Positions 15,308 to 24,494 are shown, counted from the stretch's first letter. The stretch is 64,000 nt of DNA from Micavibrio sp. UBA7657 (GCA_002483465.1 DLHX01000001.1:62238-126237), one strand, 5' to 3'. Made by a program: numbers and translations. Notes: generated by a model from the letters alone, not told the origin.

Positions 15308-16671
15308 ATCTTCCGCGCCTTCGGCCCTTCGGGCGTGTCTTCGATAGTAAAGCCGAGCGCCTTCACTTCATCACGAATTTCATCAGCGCGCTTGAAATTT
15401 TTTGCGGCCTTCGCTTCGGTGCGCTCGGCCAGAAGTTTTTCGACGTCATTGTCGCCGCTTACATCATAACCAAGCCATTTAGCGGGATTCTGTTGTAACA
15501 AACCAAGCATCCCTCCTGCCGCTAAAAGCGTTTTTTTCTCTTCAGCATCATTAGCTGATGCAGAAGAAATTTGATTAAGAACTGCTATAGCCTGCGGGGT
15601 ATTGAGATCATCTAACAATGCTTCTTGAAACTCAATATCTGCAACAGCCGGACTTTTTGAAATTTGAACATCGCGTAAGTCGTACAATGTTCTATATAAA
15701 CGATCCAAAATACGTTTGCTCTCTGCGATTTTTTCCTTCGTCAAATCGAGCGGCTGACGGTAATGCGCCGAGAGCAAAGTCAGGCGCAGCGCTTCGCCCG
15801 GAAATTCCTCGATCAAATCATGCACCAATAAAAAATTGCCGAGCGACTTCGACATCTTCTCGCCGCCCACGGTGACAAAACCGTTATGCACCCACATCTT
15901 CGCGAACGCCGACAAATCATCGTCTTTCCCATGCGCGCAGCAGCTCTGCGCGATCTCGTTTTCATGGTGAGGAAATTTCAGATCTGCCCCGCCGCCGTGA
16001 ATGTCGAACGGCAAACCTAAATGTTTCTCCGCCATCGCCGAGCATTCGATATGCCAGCCCGGCCGTCCGAAACCCCACGGTGAATCCCATCCGGGCTGAT
16101 CCGCCGCGCTCGGTTTCCACAACACGAAATCCGCCGGATCTTTTTTATACGGCGCGACATCGACGCGCGCGCCAGCAATTTGCTCGTCGCGGCTTCTGCC
16201 CGATAACCCCCCATAGGCCGCAAACGACGGCACATTGAACAGCACATTTCCTTCGGCCTCATACGCATGCCCGCGCTTGATGAGCGCTTCGCACAGTGCA
16301 ATCATCTCGGGAATATGTTCCGTCGCGCGCGGCTGCACGTCCGGCTTCGCAACGCCGAGCGCCGCCATATCCTCGTTATAAATTTTCTCGAACTTGCGCG
16401 TGATAACGTCAATCGCCTCGCCGCTCTCCTTCGCCGCCACCATGATCTTGTCATCGACATCCGTGATGTTCGAAACATACGTCACTTTCGGATAGATCGA
16501 GCGCAGCACATTCGCGAGCAGGTCAAACACCACAGCCATCCGCGCATTGCCGATATGGGCGTAATTATAGACCGTCGGCCCGCACGCATAAACCCGGACA
16601 TGGCTGGGGTCGAGGGGGGTAAATTCCTCTTTTTTTCGGGTCAGGCTATTGTAAAGCCGTAATTTCGGCAT
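15304..16671 (-). CDS. cysS: Cysteinyl-tRNA synthetase
   Basis: This 455-residue class Ia synthetase charges tRNA-Cys. It has the HIGH-type motif (YNYAHIGNARM), the KMSKS loop (EKMSKSLGNF), and the zinc-binding residues around GPTVYN, GWHIECSAMAEKHLG and GGGADLKFPHHENE. The C-terminal DALR domain is present, ending ADEIRDEVKALGFTIEDTPEG. The length is normal (461 in E. coli). It is divergent from folE across an 82-bp region with an 11-bp inverted repeat. Bases about 15500-15720 look more AT-rich than the rest of the gene. Confidence 0.97.
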   Translation of the reverse strand: MPKLRLYNSLTRKKEEFTPLDPSHVRVYACGPTVYNYAHIGNARMAVVFDLLANVLRSIYPKVTYVSNITDVDDKIMVAAKESGEAIDVITRKFEKIYNEDMAALGVAKPDVQPRATEHIPEMIALCEALIKRGHAYEAEGNVLFNVPSFAAYGGLSGRSRDEQIAGARVDVAPYKKDPADFVLWKPSAADQPGWDSPWGFGRPGWHIECSAMAEKHLGLPFDIHGGGADLKFPHHENEIAQSCCAHGKDDDLSAFAKMWVHNGFVTVGGEKMSKSLGNFLLVHDLIEEFPGEALRLTLLSAHYRQPLDLTKEKIAESKRILDRLYRTLYDLRDVQISKSPAVADIEFQEALLDDLNTPQAIAVLNQISSASANDAEEKKTLLAAGGMLGLLQQNPAKWLGYDVSGDNDVEKLLAERTEAKAAKNFKRADEIRDEVKALGFTIEDTPEGPKARKI

Positions 16672-16687
16672 ATTTCACCGTCTTGAA

Positions 16688-16725
16688 AGCGTTTATTTTA
16701 CTGGAAAATAAGCCAAATAAACGCT
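16688..16725. promoter_or_regulatory. 11-bp perfect inverted repeat between cysS and folE
   Basis: AGCGTTTATTT (16688-16698) and AAATAAACGCT (16715-16725) are exact reverse complements with a 16-nt spacer. The repeat sits centrally in the divergent intergenic region, 17 nt from the cysS ATG and 28 nt from the folE ATG. It could be an operator or an RNA hairpin in either leader; nothing else shows which. Confidence 0.5.
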
Positions 16726-16753
16726 AAGACCAAGCTCTAAATAAGAGGAAAAG

Positions 16754-17386
16754 ATGACCAAAGAAGTCTCAAAAGAAGCCAATACGCAGCAACCCTGCAA
16801 CAGCAACCGCGCCATCCCGCGCCCCTCCCGTGCCGAGGCTGAAAAAGCGGTTGAAATCCTCCTGCGATGGGCTGGCGAAGACCCGAGCCGCGCCGGCCTG
16901 ATTGAAACCCCCGCCCGCGTCGTCCGCGCTTACGAAGAATTCTTCGCCGGCTACGCCATGGACCCGTCCGATGAACTCTCCAAAACCTTCGAGGATATCA
17001 AGGACTTTGACGACATTGTCGTCGTGAAAGATATCGAATTCGTCTCCCACTGCGAACACCACATCGCGCCGATCATCGGCAAGGCCCATGTCGCCTACTG
17101 GCCGAATGAAAAAATCGTCGGCATCAGCAAACTCGCCCGCGTCGTCGATATTTTCGCAAAGCGTTTGGTATCACAGGAAAACATGACCGGCCACATCGTG
17201 AAATGCATCGACCAGGCGCTAAGCCCCAAAGGCACCGCCGTATTCATCGAGGCCGACCATCAATGCATGTCGATCCGCGGCGTCAATAAACCGGGCTCGT
17301 CTACAGTCACAACGACATTCTCGGGAATTTTCAAAACCGACGCCGAAGCGCGCGAGCGTTTTCTCGCCATGATCGGGAAAAAATAG
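16754..17386 (+). CDS. folE: GTP cyclohydrolase I
   Basis: This converts GTP to dihydroneopterin triphosphate, the entry to tetrahydrofolate (and queuosine) synthesis. The 210-residue protein shows DPSRAGLIETPARVVRAYEE, the zinc ligands in HCEHHIAPIIGKAHVAYWP, and QCMSIRGVNKPGS with the third ligand cysteine. AAGAGGAAAAG lies before the ATG. The first ~25 residues (Gln/Asn-rich) are a poorly conserved extension. folC lies 24 kb away. Confidence 0.96.
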   Translation: MTKEVSKEANTQQPCNSNRAIPRPSRAEAEKAVEILLRWAGEDPSRAGLIETPARVVRAYEEFFAGYAMDPSDELSKTFEDIKDFDDIVVVKDIEFVSHCEHHIAPIIGKAHVAYWPNEKIVGISKLARVVDIFAKRLVSQENMTGHIVKCIDQALSPKGTAVFIEADHQCMSIRGVNKPGSSTVTTTFSGIFKTDAEARERFLAMIGKK

Positions 17387-17413
17387 CCACAGACACTAAA
17401 TTCAATCGAAGGA

Positions 17414-17512
17414 TTTTGAGTCGAAAATCGTGTCTTTCGAGAACCGGAGCGCAGCGTACGTTTAGTACGTGAGCACCGGAAGCGCAGAAAGATGCGATTT
17501 GCAGACCAAAAG
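17414..17512. repeat. Long imperfect palindrome, putative dispersed repeat
   Basis: The left arm TTTTGAGTCGAAAATCGTG-TCTTTC is mirrored on the right by GAAAGATGCGATTTGC...CAAAAG. The middle has ACCGGAGCGCAGCGTACG and CGTGAGCACCGGAAGCGC around the centre TTTAGTA. It fills the space between convergent folE and the receiver gene, where it might also stop transcription from both sides. Elements with this ACCGGAG...GTACGTGAG signature recur in some bacterial genomes; only one copy is in this window. Confidence 0.65.
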
Positions 17513-17518
17513 ACGAGA

Positions 17519-18412
17519 TTAGTGAACGCTACCGTCAGGCTCGTCGTGAATGCCGCGCACGTAAGGTGAGGCTTTCACGGTGTTGAGCAACCGCTCTTTT
17601 GAAAACGGCTTCTTGAGAAAACTATGCGCGCCGCTCTGGGTTGATTCCACAATACTCGTCTTCGCCGTATCGACGCTGAGCATCACGACAAACGCTTTCG
17701 GGTCCACTGCCCTGATCGCGCGCAGCGTGTCATGGCCGTTCAATCCCGGCAAATGAATATCCAGAAACACGATGTCCGGCGCATGCTCGATATAGGCGAT
17801 AATGCCTTCCTCGCCGGTCCGGCACACCGAAAGCTCATACTCCTTGCTCAGAATATTCGCCGCGTAACTCGCCGTAAATCTGTCATCCTCGACGATCATC
17901 ACTTTTGAAACATCGCGGCGCGAACGGCGCACCGGGATGCTCGCCACTTTGTTCACATCGCCCATCGCTTCATACGCTTCGAAACATTTCGCCGACAGCA
18001 ATTTCGCGTCCGCCAGCTTCTGGTAATTATATAAATCATCACCGAGCAAACAACGGTCGGCGTAATCCGATTGCGCCTGCTTGCCCATTTCCTTGTAGAT
18101 CGACGACACCAGCGTCATTTCCTGTTCATTTTCCGGTTGCGCCAGCATCAGCACGTCATTATCGGAAAACAGATAGACGAATCCCTTGCCGATATTCTGC
18201 GCCTTGCCGTTCAGCTCATCCGCAAAATGCGACGACGTCGTACGCGCCTTGGCGACCTTGACCTGGATTTCATCCAGCACACTGACCAGTTCATTGTGAT
18301 CCAGCATGCGCGACAACGCGAAATAAAGCACGACCCATCCTTTCGGGTTGTCCTTCAGCTTTTCAAGCGTGGTGACGAAATGATGCTCGGCGCTGTCTTT
18401 GATAAGTTTCAT
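17519..18412 (-). CDS. Response regulator with C-terminal receiver domain
   Basis: The 297-residue protein has an unrecognised N-terminal part (about 1-165: MKLIKDSAEHHFVTTLEKLK, KGFVYLFSDNDVLMLA). A complete receiver domain follows (about 168-285). Its acidic pair is VMIVEDDRF, the phospho-acceptor is in IVFLDIHLPGLNG, the threonine/serine is in VVMLSVD, and the lysine is in FLKKPFSKE. The receiver-last order is unusual and points to an adaptor or output through the N-terminal domain. A divergent 300-bp region separates it from the GGDEF-EAL gene, so linked control is possible. Confidence 0.8.
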   Translation of the reverse strand: MKLIKDSAEHHFVTTLEKLKDNPKGWVVLYFALSRMLDHNELVSVLDEIQVKVAKARTTSSHFADELNGKAQNIGKGFVYLFSDNDVLMLAQPENEQEMTLVSSIYKEMGKQAQSDYADRCLLGDDLYNYQKLADAKLLSAKCFEAYEAMGDVNKVASIPVRRSRRDVSKVMIVEDDRFTASYAANILSKEYELSVCRTGEEGIIAYIEHAPDIVFLDIHLPGLNGHDTLRAIRAVDPKAFVVMLSVDTAKTSIVESTQSGAHSFLKKPFSKERLLNTVKASPYVRGIHDEPDGSVH

Positions 18413-18713
18413 GAAGCCCTAAAAACGACGTGAAATACGCAGGTATTGCCGTGCCAATTCTCGCGAAAAATCGTTAATTTTTGGTAATCTTTTTCATGCG
18501 TCCGCACGAGAATCATAACATGAAACACGAACGCCACTTTTTTATAATCCTTAAAAAATCATGAAGAGTGTTAATTAAGGAAATTCAAGGGGCTGAGATC
18601 AAAGCGGATGATCATTTTTCCGATTATTACGGCTTATTAATCATTAGCCTCTAATATTATACTAGGGGAGACTTTCATGATTGGCTTGCAACTGTGCATA
18701 AAAATCGCGCGGC
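18413..18713. other. Intergenic region between divergent signalling genes
   Basis: This AT-rich stretch carries a TATAAT (18543-18548) and a second -10-like TATACT (18658-18663), both pointing towards the GGDEF-EAL gene. The first lacks a convincing -35. Near the end is AGGGGAG, the ribosome site of a possible 21-residue ORF (18677-18742). No RNA gene was recognised. Confidence 0.5.
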
Positions 18714-18742
18714 ATGTACAGCTCGGAAATAATCAGGAATAA
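18677..18742 (+). CDS. Possible small ORF ahead of the GGDEF-EAL gene
   Basis: The 21-residue reading MIGLQLCIKIARHVQLGNNQ (plus Glu) starts 6 nt after AGGGGAG, the best ribosome site in this region, and ends in tandem TAA TAA. The second-choice start of the large gene (ATG 18753) comes 10 nt later behind AAGGG. It may be a leader peptide or translational coupler. The peptide has no recognised relatives. Confidence 0.35.
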   Translation: MIGLQLCIKIARHVQLGNNQE

Positions 18743-18752
18743 TAAGGGCGCC

Positions 18753-20936
18753 ATGGCACGTGCTTCAGATTTGATTTTCTCCGATCGGACAGGGGATTCA
18801 GCCGAAACAGTGGATACACAAAAAGCAAAATCATCGATGCTGGGCAATCTGCTTGTCTCGTCGTCAGGGCAAATCTGGAAAAGCCGGATCAGCTGGCGAA
18901 TCATTATCGCGGTCTTCTTGACCATCCTCACCGTCCAGGCGATCATTCTCAACTTCCGCCTGAAAGAATTTGAAACCGGACTGCTCGACACCTTGCGTGA
19001 AAATGGCCGCGCCGCCATCGCGCCGCTCATCGTTTCCAATTCCGATCTACTGGCCTCCCCTTTCACCGACGAAAGCATCGCGCGCCTCTTCTCCGCAACC
19101 AGTATCAGCGCCATCGCCGTTTATTCCAGCCAGCTCGACCTGATCAAAACCTACGGCGGGCAACTCGCTTTGTTTGTCGCCGGTTCCGACAGTCTCTCGC
19201 GCACCTACCGCAGCGCCGACGGCACATCCTACGAAGTCATCTACCGCAGCAGCGACCTCCGCCTCCCCTACGTTATCGTCGCCCGGCTTGATTCCGCACA
19301 TGTCCGCGATGCCATGGTCGAATACGTCAGGCAAACATTCCTGGTCATGATGCTGATGTCGGCGTTAGTCACCACAGTTCTCATGATCGCGCTCGGTCGC
19401 TGGCTGCTGGAGCCTATCCTGTTCATGCGCGCCAACCTTCTGGCCGCAAGCAAAAGCCCGGAAGATCCGAAAATCCAGCCCTCGCCATTCGACCCCAACG
19501 ATGAGATCGGCGGCGCCATCAAGATGGCCCAGGACCTGATCCATCAGAACGCCGCCAACCTCCGCCACTTCAAGCACGAAGCGCGGAGCCAGATTCACAA
19601 ACTCGCTTACTACGACACGCTGACGTCGCTCCCCAACCGTACCTTGTTCCTGCAAAATCTTGCTCACAAAGCGAAGCATGATGACGACGAGGAAGTGCCG
19701 CGTTTTGCCGTCGTCACCATCGACATCGACCACTTCAAGGATATCAACGATTCAATGGGTCACAATGTCGGCGACGCGATTCTGAAAGGCGTCGGCAAGC
19801 GCCTGCGCGCCGCGATGCCGGAAACCGCTGTTGTCGCCCGGATGGACGCAGATGAATTCGCCATCATGATGCCGCTCTCGACCGACATCAACACCGCGCG
19901 CGACGTCGCCGAGCGTGTCCTGGGCGTCATCCGCTCCGAACCGTTCAAGGTCTTCAACGAGAATTTCCAGGTCCGCGCCTCCATCGGCGCGTCCACCTTC
20001 CCCAACGACAGCACCGATCCCGACAGCGTTCTTAAAAACGCCGATATTGCGCTTAATCGCGCCAAGGAAGAAGGCCGCGATAGAATTAAGGAATACAACG
20101 AGGATTTCGACCGCGCCGTGCAACAGCGCTTCCAGATGCTGCGCGACCTCAGGGACGCAATGGAGCAAAGACAGCTCAGCGTCTACTTCCAGCCCCAGCT
20201 CGACCTCAAAACCGGCGAGATCATCGGCGCCGAGGCGCTGCTACGCTGGTGGAAACCCGATTCAAGCAAGCAGGGCGGCGTCTTCATCCCGCCGAACGAA
20301 TTCATCCCCGTCGCCGAGCAATCCGGCCTCATCGTCCCCATCGGCGAATGGGTCATGGATGTCGCCTGCCAGGCCGCCGCCGACTGGAACAAGAAACTCG
20401 GTAAAGACCTGCGCATCGCCGTCAACGTCGCCGCCGCGCAATTCATCCAGGGCGACATCGTCAATTACGTGCAAAAAGTTCTGCGCCAGACAGGCCTTGC
20501 CGCCAACAAACTCGAGCTCGAAGTCACCGAAAGCGTCTTCATGCATGACATCGAGCACACGATCCGCACGTTGCAAAGCCTGCACGCCATCGGCGTTGAA
20601 CTCGCGATTGACGATTTCGGCACCGGCTATTCGTCGCTCTCTTACCTGCGCCAGTTCCCTATCGACCGCCTGAAAATCGACCAGTCCTTCATCCGCAACG
20701 CGCTGAACGACAACAACGACGCCTCCATCGCCCGCACCATCGTGCGGCTTGGCCACTCACTCAATCTGAAAGTTATCGCTGAAGGCGTTGAAACAAAAGA
20801 GCACGAAAAATTCCTGCTCGCCGAAGGCTGCGACGAAGCCCAGGGCTACCGCTATTGCCGCCCCGTCCCACATGAGAAGTTTGTCGAGTTCGCGCAGAAC
20901 TACGACGGCAAGCTCTCAAGCTTCGATCAAACGTAA
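18753..20936 (+). CDS. Membrane GGDEF-EAL protein, probable c-di-GMP phosphodiesterase
   Basis: The product (727 residues from ATG 18753; an in-frame ATG at 18714 would give 740) has a membrane helix at about 50-68, a periplasmic sensor region, a second helix at about 205-225 with a HAMP-like linker, then GGDEF and EAL domains. The GGDEF signature reads RMDADEFAIM, so cyclase activity is doubtful. The EAL domain keeps its key residues: GAEALLRW, NVAAAQF, LEVTESVF, AIDDFGTGYSSLSYLR, LKIDQSFI, VIAEGVET and QGYRYCRP. It most likely degrades c-di-GMP, with the GGDEF part as a possible GTP sensor. It is preceded by a possible small ORF. Confidence 0.88.
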   Translation: MARASDLIFSDRTGDSAETVDTQKAKSSMLGNLLVSSSGQIWKSRISWRIIIAVFLTILTVQAIILNFRLKEFETGLLDTLRENGRAAIAPLIVSNSDLLASPFTDESIARLFSATSISAIAVYSSQLDLIKTYGGQLALFVAGSDSLSRTYRSADGTSYEVIYRSSDLRLPYVIVARLDSAHVRDAMVEYVRQTFLVMMLMSALVTTVLMIALGRWLLEPILFMRANLLAASKSPEDPKIQPSPFDPNDEIGGAIKMAQDLIHQNAANLRHFKHEARSQIHKLAYYDTLTSLPNRTLFLQNLAHKAKHDDDEEVPRFAVVTIDIDHFKDINDSMGHNVGDAILKGVGKRLRAAMPETAVVARMDADEFAIMMPLSTDINTARDVAERVLGVIRSEPFKVFNENFQVRASIGASTFPNDSTDPDSVLKNADIALNRAKEEGRDRIKEYNEDFDRAVQQRFQMLRDLRDAMEQRQLSVYFQPQLDLKTGEIIGAEALLRWWKPDSSKQGGVFIPPNEFIPVAEQSGLIVPIGEWVMDVACQAAADWNKKLGKDLRIAVNVAAAQFIQGDIVNYVQKVLRQTGLAANKLELEVTESVFMHDIEHTIRTLQSLHAIGVELAIDDFGTGYSSLSYLRQFPIDRLKIDQSFIRNALNDNNDASIARTIVRLGHSLNLKVIAEGVETKEHEKFLLAEGCDEAQGYRYCRPVPHEKFVEFAQNYDGKLSSFDQT

Positions 20937-20946
20937 GCTCTAACGC

Positions 20947-21135
20947 TTAACCAAGATTGTTATCGTTAGGTTCAAAACCGCCGCGTTTGCCGAGGGTTTT
21001 CTTGATAGCCGCTGCATCGCCAGTGACTGTAATCGTCACATTGGTTGTTAACTCGCTATTTGCAAGAAAATCCGCCAGGATTTGCGGAACCTGCTTCGCT
21101 GTTTTGGGCACAATCACATATTGTTGGTCATTCAT
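20947..21135 (-). CDS. Unknown small protein, 62 residues
   Basis: I do not recognise it. The sequence MNDQQYVIVPKTAKQVPQIL continues with a probable helix (ADFLANSEL) and two strands (TNVTITVTGDA, AAIKKTLGKRGGF), a plausible small alpha/beta fold. Only AGAGAA lies ahead of the ATG. It is convergent with the GGDEF-EAL gene (10-nt gap) and divergent from aroA. Confidence 0.45.
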   Translation of the reverse strand: MNDQQYVIVPKTAKQVPQILADFLANSELTTNVTITVTGDAAAIKKTLGKRGGFEPNDNNLG

Positions 21136-21247
21136 TGTTTGTTCTCTACTCTTTTTATGGTTTGAATGAGTCCTATTAAAACCTTTCCATAACCTCCGTC
21201 AAGCAAAAATAATTGCTTGCCCGGCCCACCTTCTATATTCCTTCTCC

Positions 21248-22570
21248 ATGCGTCCTTTGACCTCAACGAAATCCGGCAAATTGACAGGAACCATCCGGGT
21301 TCCCGGCGATAAATCCATCTCCCACCGCGCCCTTATGCTGGGCGCCATCACCGTGGGCGAAACCATGATTTCCGGCCTGCTCGAGGGCGAAGACGTCCTC
21401 CACACCGCCGAGGCCATGCGCAAACTCGGTGCCAAAATCGAAAAAGGCGGCGACGGCCTCTGGCGTATTCACGGCGTTGGCATCGGCGGCCTGACGCAAC
21501 CCAAATCCACGCTAGAGATGGGCAACTCCGGCACTTCGACGCGCCTCCTCATGGGCCTTGTCGGCGGTCATAATATTTCCGCGACCTTCACGGGCGATGC
21601 CTCGCTCTCGAAACGCCCGATGAAACGCGTCATGACGCCGTTAGAAATGATGGGCGTAAAATTTGAATCTGCCGAAGGCGGCCGCCTGCCCCTCACCCTG
21701 CACGGGCCGCAGGACGCGCTCTCGATTGAATACAAACTTCCCGTTGCCAGCGCACAGGTCAAATCAGCAATCATCCTTGCAGGCCTCAACGCGCGCGGCA
21801 TCACGACAGTCATCGAAGCAACGCCCACGCGCGACCACACTGAAAACATGCTGCGCCATTTCGGACTTGAGGTAAAAACCGAAAAACTGGCCGACGGCTC
21901 CATGGCCATCAGCGTCGCGAGCCAGCAGGAAATGCAACCCTGCGCCGTCGACGTGCCGGGCGATCCCTCTTCCGCCGCGTTTCCCGTCGTTGCCGCGCTC
22001 CTGCAACAAGGCTCCGACATCCGCATCGAGCGCGTCTGTGTCGGCGAACGCCGTAATGGAATTTACCTGACTCTTCAGGAAATGGGTGCCGACGTGAAAT
22101 TCGAGCACCAGCGTGTGGAAGCCGGCGAACAGGTCGCCGACATCGTCGTCACTTCGAACGGCAAACTAAAGGGCGTCAACGTTCCCGCCGCACGTGTCCC
22201 TTCGATGATCGATGAATTCCCTGTCCTCGCCATGGCTGCCGCCTGCGCTGAAGGCACGACAAAAATGACAGGACTCGAGGAATTGCGCGTAAAAGAATCC
22301 GACCGCCTGCTGATGATCGCCGAAGGCCTTAAATCCTGCGGCGTGAAACTGGAGATGGGCGAAGACTCGCTCACCATTCACGGCAACGGCAAACCACCGA
22401 AAGGCGGCGCCAAAATCGCAACCGCGCTCGACCATCGCATTGCCATGAGCTTCCTCGTTCTCGGCAGCGTGACGGACGAACCCGTTTCAATCGACGATTC
22501 CGCGCCGATCAAAACCTCGTTCCCGAATTTCGAAATCCTAATGAACGATCTCGGGACGGATATTTCCTAA
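21248..22570 (+). CDS. aroA: 3-phosphoshikimate 1-carboxyvinyltransferase
   Basis: This is EPSP synthase, the sixth step of the shikimate pathway. The 440-residue protein shows GDKSISHRALMLGAI, EMGNSGTSTRLLMGL, SKRPMKRVM, LRVKESDRL and DHRIAMSF. GNSGTST instead of GNAGTA places it with the class II-type enzymes found in alphaproteobacteria. TATATT ends 8 nt before the ATG and no Shine-Dalgarno is seen. In the class aroA is normally followed by cmk and rpsA; here a 4.7-kb minus-strand block intervenes and the next gene overlaps its end by 4 nt tail-to-tail. Confidence 0.96.
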   Translation: MRPLTSTKSGKLTGTIRVPGDKSISHRALMLGAITVGETMISGLLEGEDVLHTAEAMRKLGAKIEKGGDGLWRIHGVGIGGLTQPKSTLEMGNSGTSTRLLMGLVGGHNISATFTGDASLSKRPMKRVMTPLEMMGVKFESAEGGRLPLTLHGPQDALSIEYKLPVASAQVKSAIILAGLNARGITTVIEATPTRDHTENMLRHFGLEVKTEKLADGSMAISVASQQEMQPCAVDVPGDPSSAAFPVVAALLQQGSDIRIERVCVGERRNGIYLTLQEMGADVKFEHQRVEAGEQVADIVVTSNGKLKGVNVPAARVPSMIDEFPVLAMAAACAEGTTKMTGLEELRVKESDRLLMIAEGLKSCGVKLEMGEDSLTIHGNGKPPKGGAKIATALDHRIAMSFLVLGSVTDEPVSIDDSAPIKTSFPNFEILMNDLGTDIS

Positions 22571-23025
22571 AATTGTACCGGCTCAGGCTCTGGCATCGGC
22601 ACATAAGCAGGAACCGCGTTCTTTTCGTCAAAGAAAAAGCGGTTCTTTTCCTTACGGGGCGTCGTTGCGTATGTGTTTGACGCCTTGCCCAGGAGGCGCG
22701 CCATGTCGTAAGCGGCGTTTTGCTTGCCTTTTTCCTTGTCGTTAAGGGCGATCACCACCCGGCTCACGATCGAATTCACAACCAGGTTTTTTTCGGGCGC
22801 CAATTGATAAGTGGGCGCGTACTCAACGATTCTATCAACGGCATCCTGTACCCTCTGCAGCAAACGGGGCAATGAATCCTTGGGGTCATAGAAACTGACC
22901 TTTGAAAAAACGGCGCTGGGATCAGCCGATTTCTTTTTCAAATCCGCGTGGGCGTAATCGTAATCATTAACGACCCTCAGCAAATCCTCGACCAGGCCCC
23001 ACATAACGACATGTGAATTTTCCAT
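22567..23025 (-). CDS. Helical-module protein, one module (152 residues)
   Basis: This is the last gene of a four-gene minus-strand cluster sharing a repeated module. Here the helices read LVEDLLRVVNDYDYAHADLK, then LPRLLQRVQDAVDRIVEYAP, then NLVVNSIVSRVVIAL...AAYDMARLLGKASNTYA, ending RFFFDEKNAVPAYVP. There is no signal peptide or membrane segment; the prediction is all-alpha and cytoplasmic. The tail PMPEPEPVQF is Pro/Glu-rich. It starts 51 nt after the 465-residue gene. The function is unknown; I recognise no catalytic motif. Confidence 0.65.
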   Translation of the reverse strand: MENSHVVMWGLVEDLLRVVNDYDYAHADLKKKSADPSAVFSKVSFYDPKDSLPRLLQRVQDAVDRIVEYAPTYQLAPEKNLVVNSIVSRVVIALNDKEKGKQNAAYDMARLLGKASNTYATTPRKEKNRFFFDEKNAVPAYVPMPEPEPVQF

Positions 23026-23076
23026 TTTTTTAAGTCTCCTTCATCTGGGTTAAATAAATTTTTTCTCCGGGTGCTT

Positions 23077-24474
23077 TTACGCTGGCCCATTTGGCACAGC
23101 AGACTGCTGTTGCAACGCCTGCCTCGCCGCGGCCACCGCCGCCGCTTCCCTTTGAAATTCCTCCGGTGACACAGGCCACACCATTCCTGCGGACGGATCA
23201 TGTATTATATTTTTGAAATCGGGAGTGAGAAACATCACACCGTTCGAGGCTGTCGAGATAAAAATATGGGTGCACAGGCCATCTTCCACAAAATCCCTGT
23301 ACATCTGGGTGCCCGTTTCCATCCGGCTGAATGGTACAATCTCGCCCACATATTCTTCCTTTTGTCCTTTCTGAATCTTGGCCAATGCTGCTTCAATAAC
23401 CTTGGAAGTTAAATATTCCGCCTTGAAGGTGCAGAAATTGAAGCAAAGCGTATCAGCCACGGCGATTTGTCTGGCGGTTTCAAGATCTTTAACCTTCAGT
23501 AAAAAACAATTCTTGTCATATGGTATCTGGCTCGATCTTCCCGCGATCATGCTCTTATAAAATTCACTCATCTTTTCGCGATGTTCCATGAATTTTTCGG
23601 CCCGTATGGTTTCATAAGGATAATTAATAAGCAGGTAAATGCCGGAAGCCGGCAGGCGCGGAAATGTCGATTCTGCTTCACGCAGATTAAAATAAGTTTC
23701 TCCGCTTTGATTGTACTGAGCCGCCGCTTTTTTCATTTCATCCGCGATGGCAATCGGGCCGAAGCCGTCATCCGACGCCTGGAATACATACCGGGCGATT
23801 GCCTCAATGGTTGGATTTTTGGTTTTTATGCGTTCAAATCGTACGGAATAATCTCTCAGCAGGTTAATTGCTCTTTGAATATCTTTGAGACGTACATTCA
23901 GCTCATCGTTCTGAGCCATTGTGTACGTTCGCAAATTATAATCAGAATCGGGAAGATGTTGCGCTTCCGCGTTAAACCTGTCCCTGGTCTCATGATATTT
24001 CTGGACATTTTCCAGCAGCCACTCTGCACCGGCCTGCGCGCGCTTCATGTCGCCCCAGTATCGTGGATCCTGGCTTTCCGGGCCGTCTGTTTCCCTGAAG
24101 GAAAGCGGCACCGAATAGGGAACCGCATGCTCATGATTCTTGATGAAATCGTTCCATTGCGGATTTGCGGCATATATCTGCGATGCCTTTTCCAGTCTCC
24201 GCGCAAGCTCAATCGTATCGCATTCCCCTCTGCAAAAACGCCGCGCCTGGACCAAAATTGAATTTACAACGGGATTGTTGCTTTTCCCGGGGCAGTTTTC
24301 CACATCCGTAACCAATGCCATGGCCACATCATCGATCCCGTCCAGCTGGGAGAATAGTTGACGGCATTGCTGCAGGCTCGGATGTATATATTGGGTTTCC
24401 TTGTGATAATTACCAACATACACCAGCAAATCTCTTGCATGGCCTGATATCCCTGTCAGCTTCTCATCACTCAT
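23077..24474 (-). CDS. Helical-module protein, two modules plus unique C-terminal part (465 residues)
   Basis: Module A (about 13-117) has LLVYVGNYHKETQYI, then NPVVNSILVQARRFCRGECD, TIELARRLEKASQIYA and HEHAVPYSVP. Module B (about 146-268) has WLLENVQKYHETRDRF, DIQRAINLLRDYSVRF, NPTIEAIARYVFQAS, IAIADEMKKAAAQY and a diverged end. Residues about 275-440 are not clearly modular (YLLINYPYETIRAEKF; LCTHIFISTASNGVMFLTPD), and the end is Ala/Gln-rich. Base composition is visibly more AT-rich than aroA. It lies 20 nt after the 144-residue gene in the same operon. No known domain was recognised. Confidence 0.65.
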   Translation of the reverse strand: MSDEKLTGISGHARDLLVYVGNYHKETQYIHPSLQQCRQLFSQLDGIDDVAMALVTDVENCPGKSNNPVVNSILVQARRFCRGECDTIELARRLEKASQIYAANPQWNDFIKNHEHAVPYSVPLSFRETDGPESQDPRYWGDMKRAQAGAEWLLENVQKYHETRDRFNAEAQHLPDSDYNLRTYTMAQNDELNVRLKDIQRAINLLRDYSVRFERIKTKNPTIEAIARYVFQASDDGFGPIAIADEMKKAAAQYNQSGETYFNLREAESTFPRLPASGIYLLINYPYETIRAEKFMEHREKMSEFYKSMIAGRSSQIPYDKNCFLLKVKDLETARQIAVADTLCFNFCTFKAEYLTSKVIEAALAKIQKGQKEEYVGEIVPFSRMETGTQMYRDFVEDGLCTHIFISTASNGVMFLTPDFKNIIHDPSAGMVWPVSPEEFQREAAAVAAARQALQQQSAVPNGPA

Positions 24475-24494
24475 TTAAACCTCTTACTCAGTAA

